A DNA stretch of 64,000 nt from assembly GCA_963803425.1 (NCBI GenBank), contig CAWDMA010000002.1:186001-250000 (forward strand). The letters run 5' to 3'. The position numbers were made by a program, and so were the translations under genes. Position 1 is the first letter of the stretch, and every line of letters begins with the position of its first letter. The notes beneath the pieces are model-generated. The model worked only from the letters and a program-made list of their open reading frames with translations, was not told where the DNA came from and ran no database searches. The stretch is from DASPWW01 sp963803425 (GTDB lineage Bacteria > Actinomycetota > Thermoleophilia > Solirubrobacterales > 70-9). Below are positions 8,993 through 17,386 of the stretch, one piece after another.

Positions 8993-9805
8993 TTACCGGT
9001 GCGGCTGCTCGCGCGGAAGCAGCCCCGCCTCGGCCAGCACCCGCTGCACCCGCTCCCGGAGCGCGTCCTCCTCGTCGCCGGTGCGGGTCCGACCCGTCTG
9101 CCGCGTGGTCCCGACCACCAGCCGGACGCCGTCGGGGCTGATCTCGGCGAGCTTCACGGAGGCGATCCCGGCCGCCTCGAGCGCCGCACGCGCGGCTCTC
9201 ACGTCGCCGTCGGGCGACAGCCACACCGATGCCTCTACCGGAGCAGCCTGGTCGCCCGTCGAGTGGTTGAAGAGCACGTTCGAGACGATCTGCTCGTTCG
9301 GGACCACCATCAGCCGGCCGTCGCCGGTGTCGATGTACGTGTAGCTCAGGGTGACGTCGTCGACGCGGCCGGTCACCTCGTCGAACGTGACCCGGTCGCC
9401 GATCCGGAGCGGCTGCGCGACCGCGACCAGCAGCCCGGCGACGACGTTCGCGATCGTCTGGCGGGCGGCGAACCCGACGATCAGGCCGAGCAGCGCCCCC
9501 GAGGCGAGGATCGCCGTAGCCACGCGCCGGATCGAGCCGAACTGGCTCAGCGCCAGCGCGATCCCGACCGCGATGATCGCGAAGAAGACCAGCCGGCGGA
9601 CCACCTGCAGGCGCGTCCTCGTCCCGCGCGACACGCCGCCGTCCGAGAGCCGATCCGCCACCCCCCGGGCCCGCGCCAGCACCAGCCGGTCGACCACGAT
9701 CGCGAGCACGACGGAGGCGATCAGGGTGATCGCCGCCGAGATCTCGTCGCCGTGGTCGTGCCAGAAGCCCGGCTCCACGGCGCGCACCGTACCGGCCTCC
9801 ACCAC
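8993..9805 (-). CDS. MscS-family mechanosensitive channel
   Basis: Small-conductance mechanosensitive channel, 270 residues, releasing solutes on hypo-osmotic shock. Three predicted membrane helices: ITLIASVVLAIVVDRLVL, RLVFFAIIAVGIALALSQ, and the pore helix ILASGALLGLIVGFAARQTI then ANVVAG with the Gly/Ala packing typical of TM3. The beta domain follows (RIGDRVTFDEVTGRVDDV, YTYIDTGDGRLMVVPNEQI). The C-terminal alpha/beta domain is present but short. The GTG start at 9805 is only 11 nt from the GTG of the divergent HAD gene, so the promoter of each must lie inside the other gene or transcripts must be leaderless. Confidence 0.92.
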   Translation of the reverse strand: MVEAGTVRAVEPGFWHDHGDEISAAITLIASVVLAIVVDRLVLARARGVADRLSDGGVSRGTRTRLQVVRRLVFFAIIAVGIALALSQFGSIRRVATAILASGALLGLIVGFAARQTIANVVAGLLVAVAQPLRIGDRVTFDEVTGRVDDVTLSYTYIDTGDGRLMVVPNEQIVSNVLFNHSTGDQAAPVEASVWLSPDGDVRAARAALEAAGIASVKLAEISPDGVRLVVGTTRQTGRTRTGDEEDALRERVQRVLAEAGLLPREQPHR

Positions 9806-9816
9806 AATTCATCGAT

Positions 9817-10485
9817 GTGGGAGCTGACACAGAAGCGGCCACGCGCGCGGTCCTGCTCGACGCGCTCGGCACCCTGGTCGAGCTGGAGCCGCCGTGGCCT
9901 CGGTTGGCCGCCGCTCTCGACGGCGAGGTGGCGCCGGCGCGGGTCGAGGCGGCGTTTCGCGCCGAGATGCGCTACTACCGCGACCACAGTCACGAGGGCC
10001 GCGACCCGGCCTCGCTCGCCGAGCTGCGGAACCGGTGCGCAGCGGTCCTCTCGGAGGAGCTCGACCGGCCGGTCGACGTGGAGATGCTGATGAGCTCGAT
10101 CCGATTCCACCCCTATCCCGATGCCCGGCCCGCCCTGACGGCGCTGCGGAGCCGCGGCGTGGCGCTCGTGTGCGTCTCGAACTGGGACTGCTCGCTGCCC
10201 GACGTGCTGGCGCGGTGCGGGCTGGGCGAAGGCCTGGACGCCGTCGTCACCTCGGCGACCGCCGGAGCGCGCAAGCCGGATCCGGAGATCTTCCAGCGCG
10301 CACTGCGGGTTGCCGGATGCGGTCCGGAGCAGGCCGTGCATGTCGGCGACACGGCGGAGGAGGACGTCGCCGGGGCGCGTCGCGCCGGGATCCGGGCGCT
10401 GCTGCTCGACCGTGACGGCTCCGGAGCGAACGGCGCGCCGCGAATCGGCTCGCTCGCCCAGATCGGGGGGCATCTGTGGAGGTGA
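9817..10485 (+). CDS. HAD-superfamily hydrolase (haloacid dehalogenase-like subfamily IA)
   Basis: Predicted phosphatase or dehalogenase-like hydrolase, 222 residues. Motif I is LLDALGTLVE, with nucleophile Asp at about residue 15, but the general acid Asp two residues on is replaced by Leu, as in haloacid dehalogenases (DxYGT); this weakens a phosphatase assignment. Motif II is VCVSNWD, motif III ARKPDPEIF, and motif IV VHVGDTAEEDVAGA. A helical cap lies at about 20-90. GTG 9817 is the only plausible start. The gene overlaps the next (RDD-CPBP) by 10 nt, so the two are co-translated. Substrate not predictable. Confidence 0.85.
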   Translation: MGADTEAATRAVLLDALGTLVELEPPWPRLAAALDGEVAPARVEAAFRAEMRYYRDHSHEGRDPASLAELRNRCAAVLSEELDRPVDVEMLMSSIRFHPYPDARPALTALRSRGVALVCVSNWDCSLPDVLARCGLGEGLDAVVTSATAGARKPDPEIFQRALRVAGCGPEQAVHVGDTAEEDVAGARRAGIRALLLDRDGSGANGAPRIGSLAQIGGHLWR

Positions 10486-11693
10486 GCGCCGCCGCGGCGG
10501 AGTCGCCCGCGTACGCGGGACTCGGTCAGCGCAGCCTCGCGTTCCTGATCGACGGCTTGGCGTGGCTGATCTTCATCGCGATGGTGCTGGGCAGCTTCCC
10601 GGAGAGCACCTCCGACACCGTCGTCGGGGTCGTCCTCCTGGTCCTGCTGACCGCGGCGTTCAACTACTTCTGGCTGGCCGAGTGGCGGTGGGGGCGGACG
10701 ATCGGGAAGGCGGTGGTGCGGATCCGGGTCCAGCACCAGGACGGCGGCAGGCCCGATCTGTGGCCGCTCACCTCCCGCAACGCGCTCCGGCTGGTCGACG
10801 CGCTCGGGATCGGGCCGGTGATGATCTCGAGCTCCTCGCACCACCAGCGGCTCGGCGACCTGGCCGCGAAGACGGTCGTGGTCAGCGACCGCGACGAGCC
10901 GGAGCCGCGGCGGGATCCCGAGCCCGCCGCGGCGGCGACCGCGCCGTCGCCGCATCCCGAGCCGGGAGCGCCCGAGCAGCCCTCCAACAAGCCCGGCGGA
11001 TGGGCGAGGGCGGTCGGGATCCCCGCCGGGCGGTGGCGCCCCATCCAGGTCCTGTTCGGGTGCTTCCTCGTGATCGCCCTGCTGATCGTGGAGTCGGGGA
11101 TCGTCGCGGTGTTCGACCCGGGCCTCGACAGCCTCGGCTCGATGCTGATCGTGCAGTCGCTGGTCTCGGTGACGCTGATCGCCGTCGCGGTGTGGTTCGC
11201 GGCGCGGCGGACCTCGATCCCGAGGGGGATTCGCGACCTCGGCCTGCGGCGATTCGCTCCGAAGGCGCTGCTGATCGCGGTGGGCGTGTTCCTGTCCTAC
11301 ATCGCGATCGCGGCGATCTACGGGGCGATCGTGCAGCCCGAGCAGGAGGACGTCACCCGCGATCTCGGGTTCGACGAGGGCGGGGCCGCCGCGGTGCTCG
11401 GCGGCTTCCTGATCGTGGTCGCGTCGCCGCTGTCCGAGGAGATCTTCTTCCGCGGCTTCATGTACGGGGGGCTGCGGCGGCGGCTGGCCCCGTGGGCCGC
11501 CGCGCTGGTGTCCGGGCTCGTGTTCGGGATGCTGCACTACACCGGTGCCGGCAGCATCGGCGTCGTCCCGATCCTTGCGTTCCTGGGCGTGATCCTGGCG
11601 CTGTTGTACGAGCGGACCGGCTCGCTGTGGCCATCGATCCTGCTCCACCTCGCGAACAACACGCTGGCCCTGATCGCGCTGGGGGCCTCGTAG
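10476..11693 (+). CDS. RDD domain - CPBP intramembrane metalloprotease fusion
   Basis: Polytopic membrane protein of 405 residues joining two families usually found apart. Residues about 12-140 are an RDD domain: GLGQRSLAFLIDGLAWL with its Arg/Asp pair, then WRWGRTIGKAVVRIRV. A Pro/Ala-rich cytoplasmic linker (about 142-175) leads to about six helices carrying the CPBP (CAAX-protease/bacteriocin-immunity) motifs: SEEIFFRGFMYGGL (EExxxR), FGMLHYTGA, and SILLHLANNTLAL. The predicted activity is a Glu/His-dependent intramembrane endopeptidase. The 10-nt overlap with the HAD gene and the ABC exporter 11 nt downstream suggest a common operon, perhaps processing or protecting against an exported product. 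Substrate unknown. Confidence 0.85.
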   Translation: MEVSAAAAESPAYAGLGQRSLAFLIDGLAWLIFIAMVLGSFPESTSDTVVGVVLLVLLTAAFNYFWLAEWRWGRTIGKAVVRIRVQHQDGGRPDLWPLTSRNALRLVDALGIGPVMISSSSHHQRLGDLAAKTVVVSDRDEPEPRRDPEPAAAATAPSPHPEPGAPEQPSNKPGGWARAVGIPAGRWRPIQVLFGCFLVIALLIVESGIVAVFDPGLDSLGSMLIVQSLVSVTLIAVAVWFAARRTSIPRGIRDLGLRRFAPKALLIAVGVFLSYIAIAAIYGAIVQPEQEDVTRDLGFDEGGAAAVLGGFLIVVASPLSEEIFFRGFMYGGLRRRLAPWAAALVSGLVFGMLHYTGAGSIGVVPILAFLGVILALLYERTGSLWPSILLHLANNTLALIALGAS

Positions 11694-11704
11694 GCCGGCC
11701 TGGG

Positions 11705-12655
11705 ATGACTGCCGGCGAGGAAGCTGTCCCGGCGGTGATCGCCGCCGGGCTCCGAAAGAGCTACGGGCGCCGGGTCGCGCTCGACGGGATCGACTTCGCG
11801 GTCGAGCCGGGCGTGTGCTTCGGGTTCCTGGGGCCGAACGGCGCCGGGAAGACGACGACGATGAAGATGATCTACGGGCTCGCGTCGATCGGCGGCGGGG
11901 AATTGAGCGTGCTGGGGATGGACGTAGCGACGCAGCGGCGCGCGGTGAAGCAGCGGCTCGGCGTCGTTCCCCAGGAGACCAACCTGGACGGGGAGCTGAC
12001 CGTGCGCGAGAACCTGCTCACGCATGCCACCTACTTCGGGACCGACCGCGATGCCGCCGCGGAGCGGGCGGGGGAGCTGCTCGAGTTCTCGCTGCTCGCC
12101 GACCGCGCCGACGACCGCGTGTGGGCGCTGTCGGGCGGGATGCGCCGCCGCCTGATGATCGCACGGGCGCTGATCAACGACCCCGAGATGGTCGTCCTCG
12201 ACGAGCCCACGACCGGGCTCGACCCGCAGGCCCGGCTGGCCGTGTGGCGGGCGCTCGACCGACTGAAGCGGCGGGGGGTGACGTTGCTCGTCACCACCCA
12301 CTACATGGAGGAGGCGGCGCGGCTGTGCGACCGGCTGGTGATCATGGACAACGGACAGATCGTCACCGAGGGCGCGCCCGACTCGCTGGTGCTCGAGCAC
12401 GTCGGCCGCGAGGTGCTCGAGCTCGGCCTGGCCGAGGGGTGCGACGCCGAGGCGCTGATCACCGATCTCGACGGGCGGCTCACCGGCCACGAGCTGGCCG
12501 AGGAGCTGAACAGCCTGATGCTGTTCGCCCCGGACGCGGAGGCGCTGCTCGCCGAGATCGACCAGCACGAGTTCCCGCACGACTCCGCGGTGGTGCGGAG
12601 GGCGACGCTCGAGGACGTGTTCCTGAGGCTGACCGGAAGGTCCCTCCGAGAATGA
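11705..12655 (+). CDS. ABC-2 type exporter, ATP-binding subunit
   Basis: Cytoplasmic ATPase of 316 residues, DrrA/NodI-like. Walker A GPNGAGKTTT (about 47-56), Q-loop VPQETNLDGELTV, signature LSGGMRRRL, Walker B MVVLDEPTTGLDP, and H-loop TTHYMEEA are all intact. The roughly 80-residue C-terminal extension (EVLELGLAEG onward) is usual for this drug/polysaccharide exporter class. ATG 11705 follows the CPBP gene by 11 nt. The stop overlaps the ATG of the permease (ATGA), so the two subunits are translationally coupled. The exported substrate is unknown. Confidence 0.95.
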   Translation: MTAGEEAVPAVIAAGLRKSYGRRVALDGIDFAVEPGVCFGFLGPNGAGKTTTMKMIYGLASIGGGELSVLGMDVATQRRAVKQRLGVVPQETNLDGELTVRENLLTHATYFGTDRDAAAERAGELLEFSLLADRADDRVWALSGGMRRRLMIARALINDPEMVVLDEPTTGLDPQARLAVWRALDRLKRRGVTLLVTTHYMEEAARLCDRLVIMDNGQIVTEGAPDSLVLEHVGREVLELGLAEGCDAEALITDLDGRLTGHELAEELNSLMLFAPDAEALLAEIDQHEFPHDSAVVRRATLEDVFLRLTGRSLRE

Positions 12656-13476
12656 GCTTCATGACCGAGAGGAACTACGCCGGGATCGGGGAGCCGATCC
12701 CGTTTCGCGACTTGGTCCCGTCGCCGCGGCACGCGGCGGCGGTGTGGCGCCGGAATGCTCTGGTCTTCTCGAAGCTGTGGAAGGGGGCGCTGCTGCCCCA
12801 GTTCGTCGACCCCCTCTTCTACCTGCTCGCGCTCGGGTTCGGTCTGGGCACGTATGTGGCGCGGATCAACGGCGTCCCGTACGAGGACTTCATCGCGCCG
12901 GGCCTGATCGCATCCGCGGCGATGTGGTCCTCCGCGTTCGAGACCACCTACAACGTGTACTTCCGGATGAACGAGAGCCGCCTGTACGACGCCGTCCTCG
13001 CCACCCCGGTCGAGGTCCAGGACCTCGTCGCCGGCGATCTCGCCTGGAGCGCGTCACGGGCGACGGTGTACGGGACCAGCTTCCTCCTGATCGTCACGCT
13101 GTTCGGGCTGGTCAGCTCGCCGTGGGCGATCCTGATCCCGGCGTTCGTGCTGCTCGGCGGGCTGTGCTTCTCGGTGATCGGCTACACGTTCACATCGCTG
13201 ATCCCGAAGATCGATCTGTACAGCTACTTCTTCACGCTCGGGGTGACGCCGATGTTCCTGTTCTCCGGGATCTTCTTCCCGTTCGAGCGGCTTCCCGCCT
13301 GGGTCGAGGTGGTCGCCTGGCTCACCCCGCTGTACCACCTCGTCGAGATCACCCGCGGGCTCGCCACCGGACCCGACGCGGTCTCGATCCTGATCAACAC
13401 CCTGTGGCTCGTCGTCGTCAGCGCGGGCCTCTTCTACGTTCCGGTGCGGGCGCTGCGCAACCGGCTGATGGCGTGA
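12652..13476 (+). CDS. ABC-2 type exporter, permease subunit
   Basis: Six-helix ABC-2 permease of 274 residues, NodJ/DrrB-like, partner of the ATPase with which it overlaps by 4 nt. The ABC-2 signature region is visible in the fifth helix area (FLFSGIFFPFERLPAWVEVV then PLYHLVEITRGL). The N-terminal cytoplasmic part has the amphipathic WRRNALVFSKLWKG segment typical of the family. It forms a likely homodimer with two ATPase subunits in the cytoplasmic membrane. No regulator gene is adjacent, so neither substrate nor induction can be read from context beyond the upstream CPBP protease. Confidence 0.93.
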   Translation: MSFMTERNYAGIGEPIPFRDLVPSPRHAAAVWRRNALVFSKLWKGALLPQFVDPLFYLLALGFGLGTYVARINGVPYEDFIAPGLIASAAMWSSAFETTYNVYFRMNESRLYDAVLATPVEVQDLVAGDLAWSASRATVYGTSFLLIVTLFGLVSSPWAILIPAFVLLGGLCFSVIGYTFTSLIPKIDLYSYFFTLGVTPMFLFSGIFFPFERLPAWVEVVAWLTPLYHLVEITRGLATGPDAVSILINTLWLVVVSAGLFYVPVRALRNRLMA

Positions 13477-13508
13477 TCCGCGGGCCGGTGGGCGGTCGGC
13501 GCTGCCAT

Positions 13509-13514
13509 TAGAAT
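13509..13514 (+). promoter_or_regulatory. Candidate -10 element (TAGAAT) of the L,D-transpeptidase gene
   Basis: TAGAAT ends 7 nt before the GTG start at 13522, so a transcript from it would be leaderless or nearly so. No good -35 or Shine-Dalgarno sequence is seen. It is one of about nine similarly placed TAnnnT elements in the window. Confidence 0.4.
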
Positions 13515-13521
13515 CCCAGCC

Positions 13522-14556
13522 GTGAGCATCGGGGAGGGAACGATCAGAGCGAGAGCTGCCGCGGCCGCGGTCAGCATCCCGATCTTCGCGATGCTCTCCA
13601 CGCCCGCGCTCGCCGGCGACACACCGAAGCCGGCCGACCCCACCCCGGGCACCGACGCCCCGCAGCTCCCGCCCCCCGACGAGCCGGCGCACACCGCCTC
13701 GATCGACCTGAAGCTGAAGGGCGAGCGGGGCGGGAAGGTCCAGGTCGGCAAGCGCGTCCGGGCGACCGGGACGCTGCGTCCGTGGCGCCCCGGTCAGAAG
13801 GTGACCGTCGCGCTCGCCGGCGGCGGCCGCACGATCAAGAAGGAGGTCGTCGACGTCACCCACGGGAAGGGGGACGGTGGTGCGTTCCGGTTCAAGGGCC
13901 CGAAGCTGGTCGAGCCCGCCGGCTACCAGGTGACGGCGGAGCACTCCGGGAACGAGCTGCTCAAGCAGACCGCCGCCCGCACGCGCAAGTTCAAAATCCG
14001 GTACCCGTCGCTGCACGTCGGCAGCGGCGGGGACGACGTGCGGATCTTCAACCGGCTGCTCGACAAGCAGGGCTATGTGCCGTCCAACGGGCGGCGCTAC
14101 ACCGCGCGCACCGGGCGGGCCGTGATCGCGTACCGGAAGGTGAACGGGATGGCGCGGATCACCCGGGCCACCTCCGGGATCTTCAAGAAGCTCGCCGACG
14201 GGAAGGGGACCTACAAGCCGAAGTACGGCGGCGCCGGCAAGCACGCCGAGGTCAACCTGGGGCGGCAGGTGCTCGTGCTCGCCGACGGCGACAGGGCGGA
14301 GCGGATCTACCACATCTCCAGCGGCGCCCCCTCGACCCCGTCCGATCGCGGCCACTACCGCTTCTACCGGCGCCAGCCGGGCTACAACGCGCTCGGGATG
14401 TACTACTCGACCTACTACAACCGGGGTGAGGCGATCCACGGCTACCACTCGGTCCCGACCGGCCCCGCGAGCCACGGCTGCATCCGCACCCCGATCGCGG
14501 ACGCCGTCAGCATCTACAACTGGGTGCAGCTCGGGATGTCGATCTACGTCTATTGA
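13522..14556 (+). CDS. L,D-transpeptidase (YkuD domain), secreted
   Basis: Cell-wall cross-linking enzyme making 3-3 or protein-peptidoglycan links, 344 residues. A signal peptide (about 1-31, ending TPALAGD) and a Pro-rich linker are followed by a beta-rich domain (about 50-150), a peptidoglycan-binding-like segment (LHVGSGGDDVRIFNRLLDKQ), and the YkuD domain from about 235. The catalytic motif is HGYHSVPTGPASHGCIRTP with nucleophile Cys. The GTG start at 13522 sits just after a TAGAAT element. The gene begins a new transcription unit after the ABC exporter and overlaps the next small membrane gene by 4 nt. Confidence 0.92.
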   Translation: MSIGEGTIRARAAAAAVSIPIFAMLSTPALAGDTPKPADPTPGTDAPQLPPPDEPAHTASIDLKLKGERGGKVQVGKRVRATGTLRPWRPGQKVTVALAGGGRTIKKEVVDVTHGKGDGGAFRFKGPKLVEPAGYQVTAEHSGNELLKQTAARTRKFKIRYPSLHVGSGGDDVRIFNRLLDKQGYVPSNGRRYTARTGRAVIAYRKVNGMARITRATSGIFKKLADGKGTYKPKYGGAGKHAEVNLGRQVLVLADGDRAERIYHISSGAPSTPSDRGHYRFYRRQPGYNALGMYYSTYYNRGEAIHGYHSVPTGPASHGCIRTPIADAVSIYNWVQLGMSIYVY

Positions 14557-14957
14557 GCGAGTCGAGCTTCCGGACGATCCTCGTCCTGATCGGGCTCTCC
14601 CAGCTCGCGCTCGCCGTGTGGATGATCGTCTCGCCGGGCTCGTTCTACGACGAGATCGCCGGGTACGGCGCGCGGAACGACCACTACATCCGAGACGTCG
14701 CCGCCTTCTACCTCGCGGTCGGCGCCGGCCTGATGGTCGCCGCGACCCGTCCGTCGTGGCGGCTTCCCGTGCTCGCGATCTCCGCGGTGTGGTACCTGGC
14801 GCACGCCGTCAACCACCTGTTCGACATCGACGCGGCGGACCCCGACTGGGTCGGGCCGGTGGACTTCGCCGCGATCCTGCTCACCGGTCTGGTGCTGCTG
14901 TGGCTCGCGGTCGTCGCGGCGCGAAACGACGCGGCGGCGGCTGATCGCCGGGCATGA
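14553..14957 (+). CDS. Small four-helix membrane protein
   Basis: Hypothetical membrane protein, 134 residues, with four predicted helices (TILVLIGLSQLALAVWMI; DVAAFYLAVGAGLMVAA; LPVLAISAVWYLAHAVNHLF; FAAILLTGLVLLWLAVVAA). The second and third helices carry charged and His residues (RNDHYIRDVAAFY, AHAVNHLFDID), a pattern seen in DUF4345/DoxX-like proteins. I do not recognise a function. The TTG start overlaps the L,D-transpeptidase stop, and its own stop overlaps the ATG of the epimerase gene, so it is locked into that operon. No better start exists in this frame. Confidence 0.7.
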   Translation: MSESSFRTILVLIGLSQLALAVWMIVSPGSFYDEIAGYGARNDHYIRDVAAFYLAVGAGLMVAATRPSWRLPVLAISAVWYLAHAVNHLFDIDAADPDWVGPVDFAAILLTGLVLLWLAVVAARNDAAAADRRA

Positions 14958-15889
14958 GGGTCTTCCTCGCGGGAGCAACGGGAGTGATCGGCCGGCGGCT
15001 GCTGCCGATCCTGGTCGAGCGCGGCGACGAGGTGACCGCGATCACGCGATCCCCGGCGCGGGCGGCGGAGCTGGAGCGGGGCGGTGCCGCCTCGGTCGTG
15101 TGCGACGCTCTGGACGCCGCGGCGCTCGAAGCCGCGGTCGGCGAGGCCCGGCCCGAGGTGATCGTCAACCACCTCACCGACCTGCCCCAGGAGCTGAACC
15201 CGCGAAAGCTGAAGAGCGGGTACGCCGCGAACGACAGGGTCCGCTCGGTGGCGGGGCCGAACCTGGTCGCGGCGGCGGCCGCGGCCGGCGCGCGGCGCGT
15301 GGTCGCGCAGAGCATCGCGTTCATGTACGCGCCGCAGGGGGGCCCGGTGAAGGACGAGGACGCCCCGCTCCAGGAGAACGCCCCGCCCCCCTTCGACGGA
15401 GGGGTCGCTGCAGCGGAGGCGATGGAGCGCGCCACGCTCGAGCAGCCCGGGATCGAGGGCGTCGTGCTCCGGTTCGGCTTCTGGTACGGGCCGGGCACCA
15501 CCTACGCACGGGACGGCTATACCGCCGAGCAGGTGCGGGCGCGGCGATTCCCGGTGATCGGCGGTGGCGAGGGGACCTTCTCGTTCGTGCACGTGGACGA
15601 CGTCGCCGCGGCGACGATCGCCGCGTTCGACGCGCCGTCCGGTCTGTACAACGTGGTCGACGACGAGCCGGCGCCCATGCGCGAGTGGCTCCCCGTGTAC
15701 GCGGAGGCGATCGGGGCGCGTCCACCGCGGCGCGCGCCGCGGTGGCTGGCAAGGCTGGTCGCCGGCAGGTTCGTCGCCTCGATGGCGACCGAGCTGCGCG
15801 GCGCCTCGAACGCAAAGGCGCGCCGTCAGCTCGGATGGGAGCCGCTCCACCCGAGCTGGCGACAGGGATTCAAGGAGGCGCTGAGCTGA
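14954..15889 (+). CDS. NAD-dependent epimerase/dehydratase-family (SDR) protein
   Basis: Extended SDR of 311 residues. The Rossmann nucleotide site is MRVFLAGATGVIGRRLLP (GxxGxxG) at the N-terminus, and CDALDAAALEAAV follows at the cofactor-Asp position. The usual YxxxK catalytic pair is not evident: the equivalent segment reads QSIAFMYAPQGG, so this belongs to the atypical SDR branch. FSFVHVDDVAAATIAAF and LYNVVDDEP are characteristic C-terminal elements. ATG overlaps the upstream stop (ATGA). The likely role is sugar-nucleotide or small-molecule reduction/epimerisation; the substrate is not predictable. Confidence 0.85.
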   Translation: MRVFLAGATGVIGRRLLPILVERGDEVTAITRSPARAAELERGGAASVVCDALDAAALEAAVGEARPEVIVNHLTDLPQELNPRKLKSGYAANDRVRSVAGPNLVAAAAAAGARRVVAQSIAFMYAPQGGPVKDEDAPLQENAPPPFDGGVAAAEAMERATLEQPGIEGVVLRFGFWYGPGTTYARDGYTAEQVRARRFPVIGGGEGTFSFVHVDDVAAATIAAFDAPSGLYNVVDDEPAPMREWLPVYAEAIGARPPRRAPRWLARLVAGRFVASMATELRGASNAKARRQLGWEPLHPSWRQGFKEALS

Positions 15890-15933
15890 TGTCAAGCGCG
15901 CGACATGCTCCGCTGTCGCGCGGCTCGCGCTAA

Positions 15934-15939
15934 TACGAT
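15934..15939 (+). promoter_or_regulatory. Candidate -10 element (TACGAT) of pyrE
   Basis: TAATACGAT precedes ATG 15948; the TACGAT hexamer leaves 8 nt to the start codon, again consistent with a leaderless transcript. No -35 is recognised. Confidence 0.4.
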
Positions 15940-15947
15940 CGGCCGTC

Positions 15948-16499
15948 ATGGACGCCAGGCAGACGCTGTTGAGCGAGCTCCGCGAGCACGCCCTCGTGAT
16001 CGGCGAGGTGACGCTCTCGAGCGGCCGGCAGGCCTCCTACTACGTCGACGCGCGCCGTGCACTGCTCCGCCCCGCCGGCTTCCACGCCGCCGGGGAGCTG
16101 ATCGCGAACGCGGCGCGCGAGCTGGGGGCCGAGGCTGTCGGCGGGCCGGTGATGGCCGCGATCCCGCTCGCGTGCGCCGCGATCGCCGTTCCCGAGGGGG
16201 ACGGGCTGGTCGGGTTCTTCGTCCGCAAGGAGCGCAAGCAGCACGGGCTGCAGCGCTGGGTCGAGGGACCGGTGGAGGCCGGAGCGAAGTGCCTGGTCGT
16301 CGAGGACACGGTGACGACGGGTGGCTCCACGGTGGCGGCGATCGAGCGGATCCGGGGGGAGGGGCTCGAGATCCTCGGGGGGCTGTGCGTCGTCGACCGG
16401 CTCGCGGGCGGCGCCGAGGCGATCTCCGCGGCCGCGGGCGCGCCGTTCACGCCGCTGGTCACGATCGACGACCTGTACCCGGAGCGGCCGGATCGGTAG
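15948..16499 (+). CDS. pyrE: Orotate phosphoribosyltransferase
   Basis: Converts orotate and PRPP to orotidine 5'-phosphate in pyrimidine synthesis, cytoplasmic, 183 residues. The PRPP-binding loop is CLVVEDTVTTGGSTVAAIE, the flexible catalytic loop FFVRKERKQHG, and the N-terminal SSGRQASYYVDARRALL is the typical substrate-side motif. Other pyrimidine genes are not nearby. It starts 58 nt after the SDR gene with its own promoter-like element and is followed after 6 nt by a secreted protein gene. Confidence 0.96.
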   Translation: MDARQTLLSELREHALVIGEVTLSSGRQASYYVDARRALLRPAGFHAAGELIANAARELGAEAVGGPVMAAIPLACAAIAVPEGDGLVGFFVRKERKQHGLQRWVEGPVEAGAKCLVVEDTVTTGGSTVAAIERIRGEGLEILGGLCVVDRLAGGAEAISAAAGAPFTPLVTIDDLYPERPDR

Positions 16500-16505
16500 C
16501 CGCCG

Positions 16506-17354
16506 ATGATCCTGCGCGGCGTGTGCGCGGCGGCGGCGGCCGCCGTCGCGGTGGCGGGAGGCGTTGCCACTCCGGCGGGAGCGCGCGAACCGACCGGTGA
16601 GCCGCCCGCGCCGGTGATCACCGCAGGGTGTGCCGGCCCCCCTCAGGGCTCGGTCTCCGCTCCCGGCTCGCACAGCTTCTCGCACAGCTTCACTCCGAGG
16701 GTCAGCGGCGCCCTGACCAGGGCCGAGATCGCGGTGACGAAGCCTCCGGGGACGAGCGGAGACTGGATCGTCGAGGTTCACCGGGCGGTCCGGATCCCGA
16801 TCGGCGACTTCGAGCAGCACGCGATCGCCTCCACCACGATCCCGGATCGGACGGTCCCGACCGGACCCTCGACGCTCGTCGCGCGGTTCGCCGACCCCGC
16901 GCTCGTGTTCTCCGGTGCGGCGCCGAAGCAGGAGTACGAGCTGGTCGTCACCCGGCCCCGATCGCCCGATCTGACCGTGGGGTACCGCCGCGGGGGTTGC
17001 CCCGGCGTGCTGGCCGAGAGCGGTCCCAGCGGCGCCGTGTTCAGCCCTGTCCTGGGCGGCGACGCCGACCTCGTCTTCGGCGCGTACGTGGTCGACGTCG
17101 CCCCTCCGATAACGAGGATCGCGCGCGGGCCGCGCCGCCGCACGGACCGGCACCGGGCGCGATTCGAGCTCCGTGCCAGCGAGCCTGTCAGCGAGTTCCG
17201 GTGCCGGCTGGATCGCGAGCCGGTCGGGACCTGCGGCTCGACCGAGCGCCTCAGGGTCCGCCGCGGCCGCCACGTGCTCAGGGCGCGGGCTGTCGATCTC
17301 GCCGGAAACGCCGACCCCACCCCGGCGAAGCTGCGGTGGCGAGTGACGCGATAG
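16506..17354 (+). CDS. Secreted protein with C-terminal Ig-like module
   Basis: Exported protein of 282 residues, function unknown. The signal peptide spans about 1-27 (AAAAAVAVAGGVATPAGA). Residues 40-200 form a beta-rich domain without recognised motifs and two Cys. The C-terminal segment PPITRIARGPR followed by ARFELRASEPVSEFRCRLD and GTCGSTERLRVRRGRHVLRA is the short Ig-like repeat very common in secreted Solirubrobacter-type proteins (SEPVSxFxCxLD...G.HxLxVRAxDxAGN). It lies 6 nt after pyrE, possibly by read-through. No enzymatic residues are apparent. Confidence 0.75.
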   Translation: MILRGVCAAAAAAVAVAGGVATPAGAREPTGEPPAPVITAGCAGPPQGSVSAPGSHSFSHSFTPRVSGALTRAEIAVTKPPGTSGDWIVEVHRAVRIPIGDFEQHAIASTTIPDRTVPTGPSTLVARFADPALVFSGAAPKQEYELVVTRPRSPDLTVGYRRGGCPGVLAESGPSGAVFSPVLGGDADLVFGAYVVDVAPPITRIARGPRRRTDRHRARFELRASEPVSEFRCRLDREPVGTCGSTERLRVRRGRHVLRARAVDLAGNADPTPAKLRWRVTR

Positions 17355-17368
17355 CCGCGATCCGCGGG

Positions 17369-17374
17369 TACCCT
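17369..17374 (+). promoter_or_regulatory. Candidate -10 element (TACCCT) for tRNA-Arg
   Basis: TACCCT ends 12 nt before the first base of the tRNA, a suitable distance for a -10 with a short 5' leader. No clear -35. Confidence 0.35.
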
Positions 17375-17386
17375 GCGTGATCCCGA

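Noticed and set aside
7112..10090. A 992-codon open frame on the plus strand across the PBP and mscS genes
   Set aside because: It is antisense to well-supported genes, has an Arg/Val/Leu/Asp-rich composition typical of high-GC shadows, and no domain.
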